Positions 32,485 through 42,963 of a stretch of DNA of 64,000 nt are shown piece by piece. The stretch lies in contig MOWL01000090.1 of the NCBI GenBank assembly GCA_002110485.1, positions 372,001 to 436,000 of the forward strand, read 5' to 3'. Under the pieces are notes generated by a model, which was not told the origin of the DNA, searched no databases, and saw only the letters and a list, made by a program, of their open reading frames with translations. The translations under genes and the position numbers were made by a program. The DNA is from Emergomyces orientalis (taxonomy: Eukaryota; Ascomycota; Eurotiomycetes; Onygenales; Ajellomycetaceae). Numbering within the stretch: position 1 is the first letter of the stretch; each line of letters opens with the position of its first letter.

Positions 32485-35400
32485 GGGATCGAGTGTCAGT
32501 CTCTGGAAAACTCAGAAAGGATTTTAGTTACAGTAGTTATGGATGAATGGCCAAAGTTTTCGCTCAGTGTTGTCAAACAGTTAAGCGGAAAGTAATAGAT
32601 AGTAAGCAGAAGTCATTCTCCCCCCCAAGTGGGAATTAAAAAAAGTTCCACAGCATGGTTGGTTGGTTCTTGGTACTGCGGGGATGCGATGAGGTAAGTA
32701 AACTTCTGTGTACGATTGAGACTGCGTCATTTTCTTTGCCGCCTTTTGTGGGGATGATGGCGGGAAATCGGACTCTCCAACTTTCTTATTATAGCACTAA
32801 TTCCTGCGTTGGAACGAAGGAAATTCGAGTTAAACAACAATCAATGCCTGGTGTGTATTACTTCACGCAAAATATTTTCACTTGTTAACATTTACAGAGG
32901 AATGTATAAGCCTCTCCACTTCCACTCAGACCCTCTCTATATTTCCCTGGTATCATCCTACTTCAGTGAATTTCTTGGTCTATGCACTTGCAGCTCCGTT
33001 TCACGAGATCATGTCACCAACTATTTTCACAATGCATAAACCAGATATTTGCCTTATGACTGTTGGTCACTATACGCAAAATATTAATCACAGTCAGGCC
33101 AGGACCAGGAAGACCCTGTTGAGTAAAATTGTCTCGGAATGCCCTGTTCATAACTCCGATTCACGTTGCCCCATTTACCATCCATATGGGTTTTCTTTCC
33201 CTAGCCATAACTATCACTATAGCATGTTACCCGGGCCGGGCTTCACTTATTTTATCTTTAACTCCTTAAATTTGGGTACAGATCTCCTTCTCAGAAACCT
33301 GTGTCTGGGAAATCAACCTATTTCCTCTGGCAGCCGTTTCCTACTGCTGCTCGGTCCCGTCATACATGAATCAGGCTGCGGATCCATTCCTATCAATCCT
33401 CTGGTTTTTCTTCTATATAGCCTCGATAAAATGCGCCATGGGGTAGGAACCTCATACCTTATTTCATCGGCATTGCGGGAGGCTCGCGAACTCTGTTTTA
33501 AATGACTTGTGCAGATGTCTGCTAGCAATTTCGCCTCTCTAGGTCGCGTTATCCAAGGATGTTTGGAAAGTAGGCCCAAAGATATTTATGGCCGGTCGCA
33601 TTACAACGACATATCGAAAAGACCCAATACAGTTGGGTAAATATTTTCAGCATTTATCCACCGAATCCATAACTGCTATTCAGCAGGAACTCTGGTGGTT
33701 GAGTCTCACTCTGGCGAGCGGTTTAAACCAACGAACTGGACTTGATATAGACATCTTGTTGCTAATTAAATTCAGATAAACCAACAGCTGGGTCATCTCT
33801 CCAATGCCAGAGACCCCATATATTACCAAGAAAAAGGTGTAGCCAGATTAACTGGTCTATCGAGATATCTTTCGGGGTCTTCGCTTGGTTAAAAAACACG
33901 GGAGTTCATGGAGTGTAAGTGAAATCTTTGGGCGAAAATGCGGCTCAATTATGGGCGCCGGGATGTTATTGGAAACCGATTTCGCGGAGACTTTACAGGG
34001 TTACATGGAAATCGGACATGCTTGCACTGGCCCCCTGCCTCCACCGTGCGATGTCATTGTAGAAGAGTAGGGGATCCAACCACGCATTCCCTTGCTATGC
34101 ATAGTATTCTAGGTAAGCGCTATGACCATCTGGGATGTAGTAGCTCATAGCATTGTAAGCTAACATCAGTCTGCTTATGCGAAGCTCTCGTGATCTCTCG
34201 TTGTTTTTCTTGGACCCCTCGGATTTATCGGCCAATGTTCCACCAATTCTCGAGACGCCAAGAAGACTCGACATGGTGTCTCTTGCTGTCCTTTGTGTTA
34301 TGTGGGAGGTAGCCTGCTGGAAGAGGCCACCAACACGAACCAATCGCATGGTTAAAGAAAACACTTTGACTGGCGGTTTTCGATATATGGGGTAGGAGGC
34401 CTAGCACCCGAGCTCATCTCTCTTTATGAGATCCACATCCTGGTCAGCATAGCTATGTTGGAAAGAGTTCCGAACGAGCCTGATACTTACCAACCCCCGG
34501 CCCTGGTGTCGGAATTGCAGCAGACCCCGAGACAATAAATCCTTTGAGGTGGAAGGTATTATCAATACTACTATGGGGAATCCGCCAGGAAAGAGCGATC
34601 ATGCAATTCACCAATTTCCCGTACGCCGGAAAAGATACGCTCCAAAAGACGATGTGTGGGCAACCGAAGACCTTGACAAAATCTTGACAAAATTGAGAAT
34701 AAAATGGCAGAAACTTTTGTCAAGGATCCAAGTAGGGTTAGTCCCTAGTCTTGACCATTTACTTATGAGAAACTAAGTCAATAATAGCCTCCATCCCACC
34801 TCCAACCGGGCAAACGACATCCTGGATAAAACAAGACAGGCCCAGTTATTTCGTTCTGCAAACTAGGAACCGAACCAGTTTATTCCCAACAGAAGGCTTT
34901 CGACTCCAACAAACCTTTATCAAGCCTCCGAATTATTACAAGACTGCAAGCTATTCCTACCTATTGGATCCTTTTGCTACCATGAAGCAGGTATCCAAAA
35001 TAGCGAGTAGGAGTATTCTGATACTCGCACTATCAATTACTATCATCATGCGTTCCCTCGAACATGCTAATTTGTGATACACCCTTCCAGCAACGCCTCG
35101 AAAAAAAAAAAATTTTATTTCACCGCCAATGTGCTGTACATAGTTGGCAAGAGAAGGGACTTTTCACTTTGAAATCTATCAAATTGTCTGAAGATAGTAA
35201 ACATCTGGCTTTTAGATCCTATTGGCACTGTTTAACTTCAGTTGCCGCAGGTATGATCTCAAGCACAGCGTTTCAATCCAGAGGACTTCAACAAATTGCC
35301 CAGATCGAGTCAAGTTTTCTGGAGCTTAACATGAAAAACATAGCAAAATCACTCTACAGCTTTCCAAGAACTCTACTAGAAAGCATATGTGAGCAGCTAC

Positions 35401-36855
35401 TCCAGAATATTCCCAGCCAACCTGGCGATGCACGAATCATTCTTGGCTTTAAGCCAACATATTTCGTCGGGGTCAGGCTCCTCGTATACTCCCGGCAGCC
35501 GTAGGGCTTTGACTCACCTTCTTGTACTCTGACAACGTGGGCTAACTTTCGAGAATGGCTGTTAAAAAGAACTGTCTCAGAATAGATATGGAAATTAACA
35601 CCACTGTCTGCTTCAGAACCTAGCAAAACTCTGGGAGGCCATAGCTAGGTATGTTCCGGGGTGGCACTAAGGCGCATATCGAAGCCATCGACACAAAAAT
35701 ATTCTTATCGTTGTGGCTAGGCCTGAAAACCACTAAACTGAATGTCTTCGGGCTAAGGCTTGGAAACTTTCAATACTGGACATCTCTCAGCAGATGTGTG
35801 TGCAGGGGACCAGGAACTATTCCACACAGAGCATCAAAGCTTTGTAATATTTTTCTTTTCAGCTTGTCTTTACTATACCTACAGGAATTATCGATATTAT
35901 TGATAATGCCTTTGCAAAACCAGCAACAGTCAACCTTAGGGGAGCTCTTTCTGGCCTCCATGAAAAAATTCGGCAACATGCAAAGCACAATACTATTGAA
36001 TCCTTTTAGGGCTCTTTCTATCACGTGATCTACCGTACCACAGAGGCCCTTTACATTGCTACTCCTTTCTTTCTAAACAATCTCTGTTTATTCATTTCTT
36101 TCTCTTCTGAGTTACATAAGGATTCGCCACCTAGTACGCTCTTCTCTACCTGAGTCCCTTTACGGGGGGAGCTTGAAATTCAAGCTCCAGTATGGGAAGC
36201 GGTCTACGCCAGAGAAGCTCTTGAGCGAAGGCCTTCTTTCCTGTCGCTTTTCCTTCTTCACGTCTTGGTGTATTATTCGGTTTCTCTCAGGAATTATAGG
36301 GAAACAAGGGGCTGGTTCCAACGCGGAGATGTTTGTTTCTTTCCTCCTCGGGTCTGTGAGATGGCGAATCCATATCGCAGATCTGATCCCATTCAAAACC
36401 AGCCTGATGCTCGCTAGGAAACTAGTTTGACCTTTGACAACGCTGGTTCACGCAACGAATTCCCTTTTATTTTCCACCTGTTTTCGAAACCTTTTCAATC
36501 ACTTGGCTGTTCAATTCCCAGAAATAAACCGATGTTATAATAAGAGCATTGGAGCTTCAGCAGTTCACATATTGGTTAGTGACATATTTCTTTTAAACGT
36601 AACAAATAAGAAGTGTATGGAGTGGGAAGTAATATGAAATATAGTACAGCAAGGAAATAAGTCTTATGTATGCCCCAAATCCCAGGATACCAACTCCGTA
36701 GCCAAGTGATGTAGATAGGAAGTGGGATAATGTATATTTTTTACAAATATGACGGCCCCGTATAGTCTAAAAAAAAACGAAGACAAGCCATCAAAATGAA
36801 TTTTATGAAGAGCGGAGACGCGGGATGAAAGTCTTCTTCCTCATTCCACCCAACA
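32485..36855. other. 4.4-kb gene-poor region
   Basis: I find no recognisable gene on either strand. Open frames up to 207 codons (32882-33505 +) and 146 codons (35064-35504 +) have no family motif, biased composition or splice signals. A stretch at 33885-34070 reads in one frame into GYMEIGHACTGPLPPPCDVI, which looks more protein-like than its surroundings and may be a gene relic. No inverted or direct terminal repeats of a transposon were noticed. Confidence 0.5.
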
Positions 36856-38003
36856 TTATTCCTCCTCAGTGTTGATCGGCTTCCCTTCCCTCTTCCAGTC
36901 CTTGATATGGTCTAGAATGGTAGAAGCGGCGGTTTCAGCAGTATCTTGACGCCCGATACATTCAACGAAGTCTCCATCCGGATCTACACAAGGGCAAAAT
37001 TTAGTTCTTTTTACTGCTAGGAGCATCATGTGCGGGGTGGTCCAGGGATAAAGAATAAACCAGCGGCAGCATCACATACCCATCAAGTAGAAATAAATGC
37101 TGTGGTCAACGAGATAGTCCTCGCCCGGTTTCACATTTTGCGGGGTACTAAAATACACACGATACTGTTTGCACACATGCTTCACCTGCTCGTAAGTGCC
37201 TGTCAGTCCTATAATACCCTTATGGAATTCCGCTAGGTACTTGCGCAGCACTTCGGGGCTGTCGCGGGCTGGGTCGCAGGTAATGAAAACGGGCCGGAGG
37301 ACGGATTTGTTGTTTGATCTGGCTTTCACAAGATCGATTATCTCGGCCATTTTGTCAAGTTCGTCCGGGCAAATATCAGGGCAATGGGTGAAACCGAAAT
37401 AAACCTAAAACGATATCAGAAATCGCTGTTGAGCAGCAAACCTATCCTCCTCTAAAAGAAATTACTGAAGAAAGTAAATGAAAACCAAGAAAATGGAGTA
37501 CCCACGAAGCTATATTTCCCTTTCAATTGTTCTTCTGTGAATACGTTTCCATCCAAATCCTTCAGGACAAAAGGTCCACCAACTTTTGGCTTGCCGACGC
37601 CTTTGCTCATCTCGACAATTCTCTTTCGCTCAAGCCGCGCTTTCTCGTAACGGAAGTAAAATATCATTCCCACACCTGTTGCAACAAACAAGGCAGCTGC
37701 CTTCCATGAAAAGGGTCCTGTTGAAGCGCGAGACTTTAATTGCTGTATGGTTTTGGCTTTTGGGCGCGGGGAGGATGTGGAAAATGAGGCAGCTTGGGGT
37801 TTCGACCGGATCGCTAATAGAAACGAAGGTGATCCAATCCGAGTACCGGGAGATCTGAGTATCCTTTGATTCGAGTAGTATGATCTGCTTATACGCGATG
37901 AGCAGCGGAGGTCGGATGCGGATGCTCGCTGCGGAACGGGAGATTGGAAAGTGGCATGTCGCATCCAACGGAAGATAAACGAAGGTTGACTTGAAGCCAT
38001 CAT
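36856..38003 (-). CDS. SCO1: Sco1/SenC mitochondrial copper chaperone
   Basis: Minus-strand exons 38003-37506, 37404-37080 and 36983-36856 give 316 aa. Sco1 sits in the inner mitochondrial membrane and delivers copper to the CuA site of cytochrome c oxidase subunit 2. Seen: a basic, Ser/Arg-rich presequence (1-90), a helix at about 100-120 (AAALFVATGVGMIFYF), and a thioredoxin-like domain with the copper ligands Cys174 and Cys178 in FGFTHCPDICPDELDK and His267 in DYLVDHSIYFYLM. The DPDGDFVECIGR end is also typical. Intron 1 uses a GTGGGT donor so that SF joins VYFGFTHC. Two ATGs lie in tandem at the start (MMASS); either may be used. Confidence 0.94.
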
Positions 38004-39096
38004 CAATTCTTATTGTGTTTGCTCCCAATTAACCGTTTAAAACGAACAAATCGGCGGAGCTTTGTTTAGCAATTGGGCGATAATTGCAACTTGCTATCGG
38101 CGATGATGGATAAATTGCCAAAACGTAAATCACATGATCACTTGCTGACTAATTGAATGGGATCTATGGATATGTTCGAACCCGTCCATGTTCAACTCGT
38201 TCACTAATTGAAAACAACTTGAACCCAGGTGTGTGCGATGCGATTCTCAAATGCGCTATTCACTTTACACGGCTTAAATGCTCCTCTTTTCGTGTATGGA
38301 ATGGGCACAGCAACTGCCACGGAACCAGCACCTCCGAAACTGTGCTTGTCAATCCATTGTGCATTAGTTATAACTACTGGGTGCTTTCTCACTTCGGTAG
38401 CCCTAGTCGACTAACCAATGAAGACATTGAAGGAATACTTGGGCGTTCGGCCCGTTTCGCACAAAGCGGCAGTCATCTGGAGCACCCCCTGGCAGCGGGT
38501 TTCTCCTAGGCGTTGTATCCAAGCGCAGGAGGAACAGGCCGGATGTATATAACAAATATAAATGCTGTTGCCATTTTTGACTACAGCTTAACTCGAACAA
38601 CTGCAAGCCCAAATGCCGCAAAATCCAAAATATATAGATGAATATAGCGGAGCAGCTCTGCGGACCGGCTGGGAAATTATTTAGGATCATCATTTGCACT
38701 AGCTGGGCCACATTGCTGGTGAGACTGGATAGAGAATGCATTGCGCAAATCCAGCTCGGCATGAGTTTCCTGCTCTCTGCACAATCATCGAAAGCCCCTG
38801 GAATTTTCTCCAGGGAGTGAATTTCCGAGTTTATCGAATGCGTGCAGATACGGTGGTGGATTTGAAATATCATAATACAAATCGTTCTTACTTTCGGCCC
38901 TCCCGCATTGCTTTTGAATAATATTCTTACCCAGTCTGCGTGGAGAGTCGTCCTACCAATCTATAGGCTCCTCAGAAATTATAACTCCAGGATGTCACAG
39001 TAACAGGTCTCGCAAGAAGCTCACTCAGCCAATTTTAGAAAGACGAATATCAGTAAATAGACCACTTGCGGGGAAATCAGGCAATTTAAAAGCGAG

Positions 39097-39130
39097 TACG
39101 TGCGTATGTATACATGTATACATGCACGTA
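39097..39130. repeat. Near-perfect palindrome
   Basis: The central ATGTATACATGTATACAT is a perfect 18-bp palindrome. Flanking TACGTGC on the left and GCACGTA on the right extend the symmetry, with two extra bases (GT) on the left. It lies in an AT-rich spacer. Confidence 0.7.
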
Positions 39131-39908
39131 AAATATATTTTAATATGTTATTAAATAATATACTCGCAGCTCATAATTAATTAAAATGGTATAAAAATCC
39201 GCTAGCATGACAATAAGCATCTTAATATAAACGATAAATTCTATCTCCCATATCTCATGAGCGATAAGAAAAGGAAATATAGAAATATTTTGTTGGTTTT
39301 ACCTTTTTGATGACGAGGAGGATTCCTCAGGGGAATGACCTTCCTTGTATGCACTAAAGGGGGTATCGAGATCGAGGGAGGAATCGATTAAATGGATATC
39401 AATGTATCAGAACATGCCAGCCACACGAATAGTACTGTACTCTAATAGAGTACAAAGAAAGAAAAAGAGAAAGTGGGAGGAGAAATGAAAAACAGAAAAT
39501 GCATGGATCGAGAGAGTAAGGGACTCAGTACTGACAGAAAAGCAAAAGCAAGGACGGAATGAAAATAAGTAAGGTCAATCAAAATCAAACAGACGCTCAG
39601 AGAAAACCTAATAACAGATCTATAATCATACGGATATGAGTCAAACAGGGAGGTAAAAACAGGGTAAGGGGTAAAGTGATTGATAGCATTACAGGCTCGG
39701 AGGGGAGGGGGGAAGGCGATGCTCAGCTCCGGTAGGAGACGCAAAATTTTAACAAATTTTAACCTGACGCTAAGGAAAGGGGAAATTGGAGGAAAATGGG
39801 AATTTGTAACTGGTGATGGAACCCTCGAACGTATATGCACCCTCGTCACACTAACCATGCCCATAATGCCATTTCGAAAGTAAATTTAATCGCGCCCCAA
39901 AAATAGCC

Positions 39909-39924
39909 AAAAAAAAAAAAAAAA

Positions 39925-39958
<34 letters not shown>
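39909..39958. repeat. A17 tract followed by (GA)n microsatellite
   Basis: A run of A from 39909 to 39925 passes into GAGAGA repeats with one AAAGACA interruption. It sits just beyond the 3' end of the coiled-coil gene. Confidence 0.85.
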
Positions 39959-40029
39959 CATGCCCAAAGGTACACAAAAAATATAGATTGGGGAGCGGCT
40001 AGTTCATTTTGTTCGTTTCATCTATTTAG

Positions 40030-42963
40030 TTAGTGCATGCCACGACTTGCCTGGCTCGCACGACTTGGGCTCGTTCGGCTTCGTTCATCCTCTTCTAAAA
40101 CATCACTGAGCCGTGTAGGATGCCGATGTCGCGGCGTCACAGAATCCCAAGTCGGCCCCTGGCCTCCCCAACCAGATCCACTGTAGTCGACGCTAGGGCC
40201 ATACCCATCATGTATATCTTCAGGTGAACTGCCAGGGGGTCCGCTGCCGTATTCCACGCCAGGCATCCCATCGTATCGCTGGCCAAATTCGCCTTCGGGA
40301 ATGTGTTCCATATTCTCGTAGTCGTCGCTGTCATCGGAGATGGTGCGGGGATATACGATCCGACCGTCCCGGTCCTGTGGGTTACGTCTGTAGCTCGCAT
40401 CAGGGTGGTCATACTCCTCCGATCCAAGGTCGCTGCCACCTGGTTCGCTGGTTGGTATATATGCGCGCTCATCAGCTGTAGTGACTTTAGGCTCGCCGCT
40501 GTGGAGAGCAGAGGATTCATGCTGGTAAAATCGCCCGTGTGAGTCCTCAGCATGGTGAGATTGGCTATACGGGCCGGTGGTTGCAGCAGCTTGAGTTTGG
40601 GAAGTAGCAGTTCGTGCGGCGGACATGGCGGCAGCGGATGTCGGCGGTTGTCTTGAAGGCGAGGCTCCGATGTCATGATGTGATGGGCGACCGGGTTCAC
40701 GGGTCGTTTCGACAAACGGGTCTGTGGCTGTTGGAGAGGAGATTTGGCTGTCATACGCATAGTGTTCGGTCGGCTCGGGAACATCTTGTCTAGTTTGCCC
40801 GCCCATTGATGTGGGCCCAGGGCCACCAGGGTAAGGACCTTCTCTTGTTGGCGGGCGATTTGTACTGGTCTGTCGGCTAAGAGCAGATTGCATCATGGGG
40901 ACTACCTGCACACCACCAACGATAGTGGGCTCACCATTTCTTAAAGACACTGTTCGGTCACGTTCTTCCTGTTCTCTTCTCCCAAGTTCTTCCCAAGCAC
41001 GCCGCGCTTCTTCTTTCGATATTTGTAATTCGCGGCGCATTTCCCGAACCAGCTCTTCAGCTTTTAACTTGTCACTTTCAGCGTTGGTAATTGAACTTGC
41101 TGCCTCCGCACGAGCCTGTCGCTCAGTCCTTAGTAGCCTTTCCAGCTCCGCCTGGACCTCCTGCGCACGTTCCTGTTCGGCACGTGTGTCAAAGAACCAC
41201 CGTTGGAATTTTCGTTCCGAGGATGCTCGAAGCCGTTGCAACTCGACTACTGCATGGAACAGGTTTGCGCCAGCCGCCGAAAGGTCAGTGATTTGCCGTG
41301 ACATCTGCTGGTTGAGGGGATCACGGCTTAGTTCGTCGTTATTTTGCTCTAACCGGCGTATCCAGTATCCCGTTAACCCTTCCCAATGTGAGGACAGCGT
41401 CTCCCATCGTTCAAATGCATGAGGAAATGCAGCTCGGGGTCTATTTTGCTGTTGTTGAGACTGTGATTGAGTCTGTTGACTGGGTTGAGGTGGAGGTTCT
41501 GTTTGTTGGGTCCGAGGGATTCCTGGCTCTTCGGGTGGTGGAGGAACTTGAGCAGGTATGGTTTGTGGTCTGTTGTGTGATGACGATGCAGCCGGCTGGG
41601 CAAATGCTCCAGCTGTAGCTCGGGTGGATGGTTGGGAGGATGCAGGAACAGGTCTCTGGAGTGGTTGGGAAACTGACGCCCCTCGTTGGCGAGAAGTTTG
41701 ATGCTGTTGAGTTCCATCGCCCGTCATACGCGACTCAGGGGGGATGGGCTGTTGACGTGCACCCGGGGTGGGTTGCGTACCGGTTGTGCTATTGACGGGA
41801 GCAGCAGCTGTTGGTATTCGAGAAGTGCTCCCCCCTCCCGTTCGATCGCGCCTCGAGCTTTGATCTTGCGGAGCAGCTACTTCCCCGTGTCTTCGTTGAC
41901 CCAAGTTGGGTTCACCGGCAACGCCAGCAGCTGGTAGATGTCGTCCCGGTTGGGGGAACTGTTGAATTTGCTGCTGTTGCAGCTCCTGCTCCTGCTGCAA
42001 TCGCCATTCCGTTTCCTGCTTGTCTCTCTCCCTTGCTTCCTGCTCTGCTTTCTTGCGCGCTTCACGGTCACGCCGTTGTCTCATAATATCAGTCGGGGTT
42101 CTGACTCCACTGGGTGGATTTGACTGGCCAGCAATGGGTCCTGGAGCCGGTCGTGATGTTCCATTTTGGGGCCGGCCATTGCCCGTAGATCCAGAAGGAA
42201 CACCTCCGCCCACGAGCTCTGACATTGAGGCGTTCAGTTCGCTCAGGTCTGGGGTAAAAATGAAGGGCTGGCGAATAGCCTCTTCCAATGCCCAGAGTAT
42301 TGCAGACGCGGTGCGCGATGAAATCCGGTTGGTTCGTCGAGGCCAGAATGATTCACCACTTTGTTGCAGTGAGCTCTGGTAAGTTGTGTGATCTCTTCCA
42401 GGCGGTGCTTCCGAGGGTGAATCCTGGTGCACGCTATCACGACCAATGGCAGGATCCGGCTCTACAGTTGCTAGCTGCGGTGCGAACCTGACAATTGACG
42501 TTCGACGAGGTGCTAGGGCAGGGGAAGCGGTGCGTATATCTTCAAAACCAGAGCTCCTTCGGAGTAGGCGGGTGCGAGTAGAGGAAGTGGACGAAGCTGA
42601 TCGGAGAGGCGATCGCGTGGGTAGTTCAGAAAGATGAGGGTTTATCTGAGCAGGGTGCAGCTGCTGGCGCTGCCGTGTGAGGGGGGGCGTTAACGTAGAT
42701 TGGTCGTAAACTTCGTAGGGCTCGTCAAAAGATCGTGGAGCTGCTGGAGACAGGGCTAAGCGAGGGAGGTGTGAGGGGGGAGGGGCGGACAACGCGAAAG
42801 GAAGAGAACACAATTGAGGAGAATATCCTTCCCCAGAAAAAGCGTGGAACTTCCTAATATCCTGTCTAACAGTAATTAATAGCTCAAGACAGGTTGGAAA
42901 AAAATGGCACGTCCAGGATGAGCTAATACGCTGGTAATTATTATGCGGAGGAAGGGCCAGCAA
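40030..42963 (-). CDS. Pro/Gln-rich coiled-coil protein, unknown function
   Basis: One open frame of 977 aa. I do not recognise a named family. Residues about 1-230 are Pro/Ser/Arg-rich. A Lys/Glu/Arg/Gln-rich segment (about 290-335) and a long Pro/Gln/Thr-rich region precede a compact block at about 525-600 (FERWETLSSHWEGLTGYWIR ... RQITDLSAAGANLFHAVVEL). That block leads into a roughly 90-residue coiled coil (about 610-700) with regular heptads. The rest is low-complexity and ends in a charged tail. The block plus coiled coil looks like the conserved core; Gln runs (QQEQELQQQQ, QSQQQQ) flank it. The start is doubtful: the first 70 codons come from atypical sequence, and an upstream exon or later start is possible. 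Nothing suggests membrane insertion. Possible scaffold or polarity protein, by architecture only. Confidence 0.75.
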   Translation of the reverse strand: MLALPPHNNYQRISSSWTCHFFPTCLELLITVRQDIRKFHAFSGEGYSPQLCSLPFALSAPPPSHLPRLALSPAAPRSFDEPYEVYDQSTLTPPLTRQRQQLHPAQINPHLSELPTRSPLRSASSTSSTRTRLLRRSSGFEDIRTASPALAPRRTSIVRFAPQLATVEPDPAIGRDSVHQDSPSEAPPGRDHTTYQSSLQQSGESFWPRRTNRISSRTASAILWALEEAIRQPFIFTPDLSELNASMSELVGGGVPSGSTGNGRPQNGTSRPAPGPIAGQSNPPSGVRTPTDIMRQRRDREARKKAEQEARERDKQETEWRLQQEQELQQQQIQQFPQPGRHLPAAGVAGEPNLGQRRHGEVAAPQDQSSRRDRTGGGSTSRIPTAAAPVNSTTGTQPTPGARQQPIPPESRMTGDGTQQHQTSRQRGASVSQPLQRPVPASSQPSTRATAGAFAQPAASSSHNRPQTIPAQVPPPPEEPGIPRTQQTEPPPQPSQQTQSQSQQQQNRPRAAFPHAFERWETLSSHWEGLTGYWIRRLEQNNDELSRDPLNQQMSRQITDLSAAGANLFHAVVELQRLRASSERKFQRWFFDTRAEQERAQEVQAELERLLRTERQARAEAASSITNAESDKLKAEELVREMRRELQISKEEARRAWEELGRREQEERDRTVSLRNGEPTIVGGVQVVPMMQSALSRQTSTNRPPTREGPYPGGPGPTSMGGQTRQDVPEPTEHYAYDSQISSPTATDPFVETTREPGRPSHHDIGASPSRQPPTSAAAMSAARTATSQTQAAATTGPYSQSHHAEDSHGRFYQHESSALHSGEPKVTTADERAYIPTSEPGGSDLGSEEYDHPDASYRRNPQDRDGRIVYPRTISDDSDDYENMEHIPEGEFGQRYDGMPGVEYGSGPPGSSPEDIHDGYGPSVDYSGSGWGGQGPTWDSVTPRHRHPTRLSDVLEEDERSRTSPSRASQASRGMH

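Larger units (their letters stand above)
38004..40029. other. Intergenic with palindrome and A/GA-rich microsatellite
   Basis: 2.0 kb without recognised genes. It holds the 32-34 bp near-palindrome at 39097-39130 and an A17 run followed by (GA)n at about 39909-39958. Frames at 38403-38873 (-) and 39442-39864 (-) show no motif. Confidence 0.55.

Noticed and set aside
32882..33505. 207-codon open frame in the gene-poor region
   Set aside because: No motif, composition like the surrounding spacer, and no splice or promoter support.
38174..38183. GTTCGAACCC resembling a tRNA B box
   Set aside because: The flanks cannot form a T stem, and no A box or acceptor stem lies at the right distance.
39909..39958. 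Short-unit repeats here and elsewhere as a CRISPR-like array
   Set aside because: Repeat units of 1-6 bp without unique spacers are microsatellites; the genome is eukaryotic.
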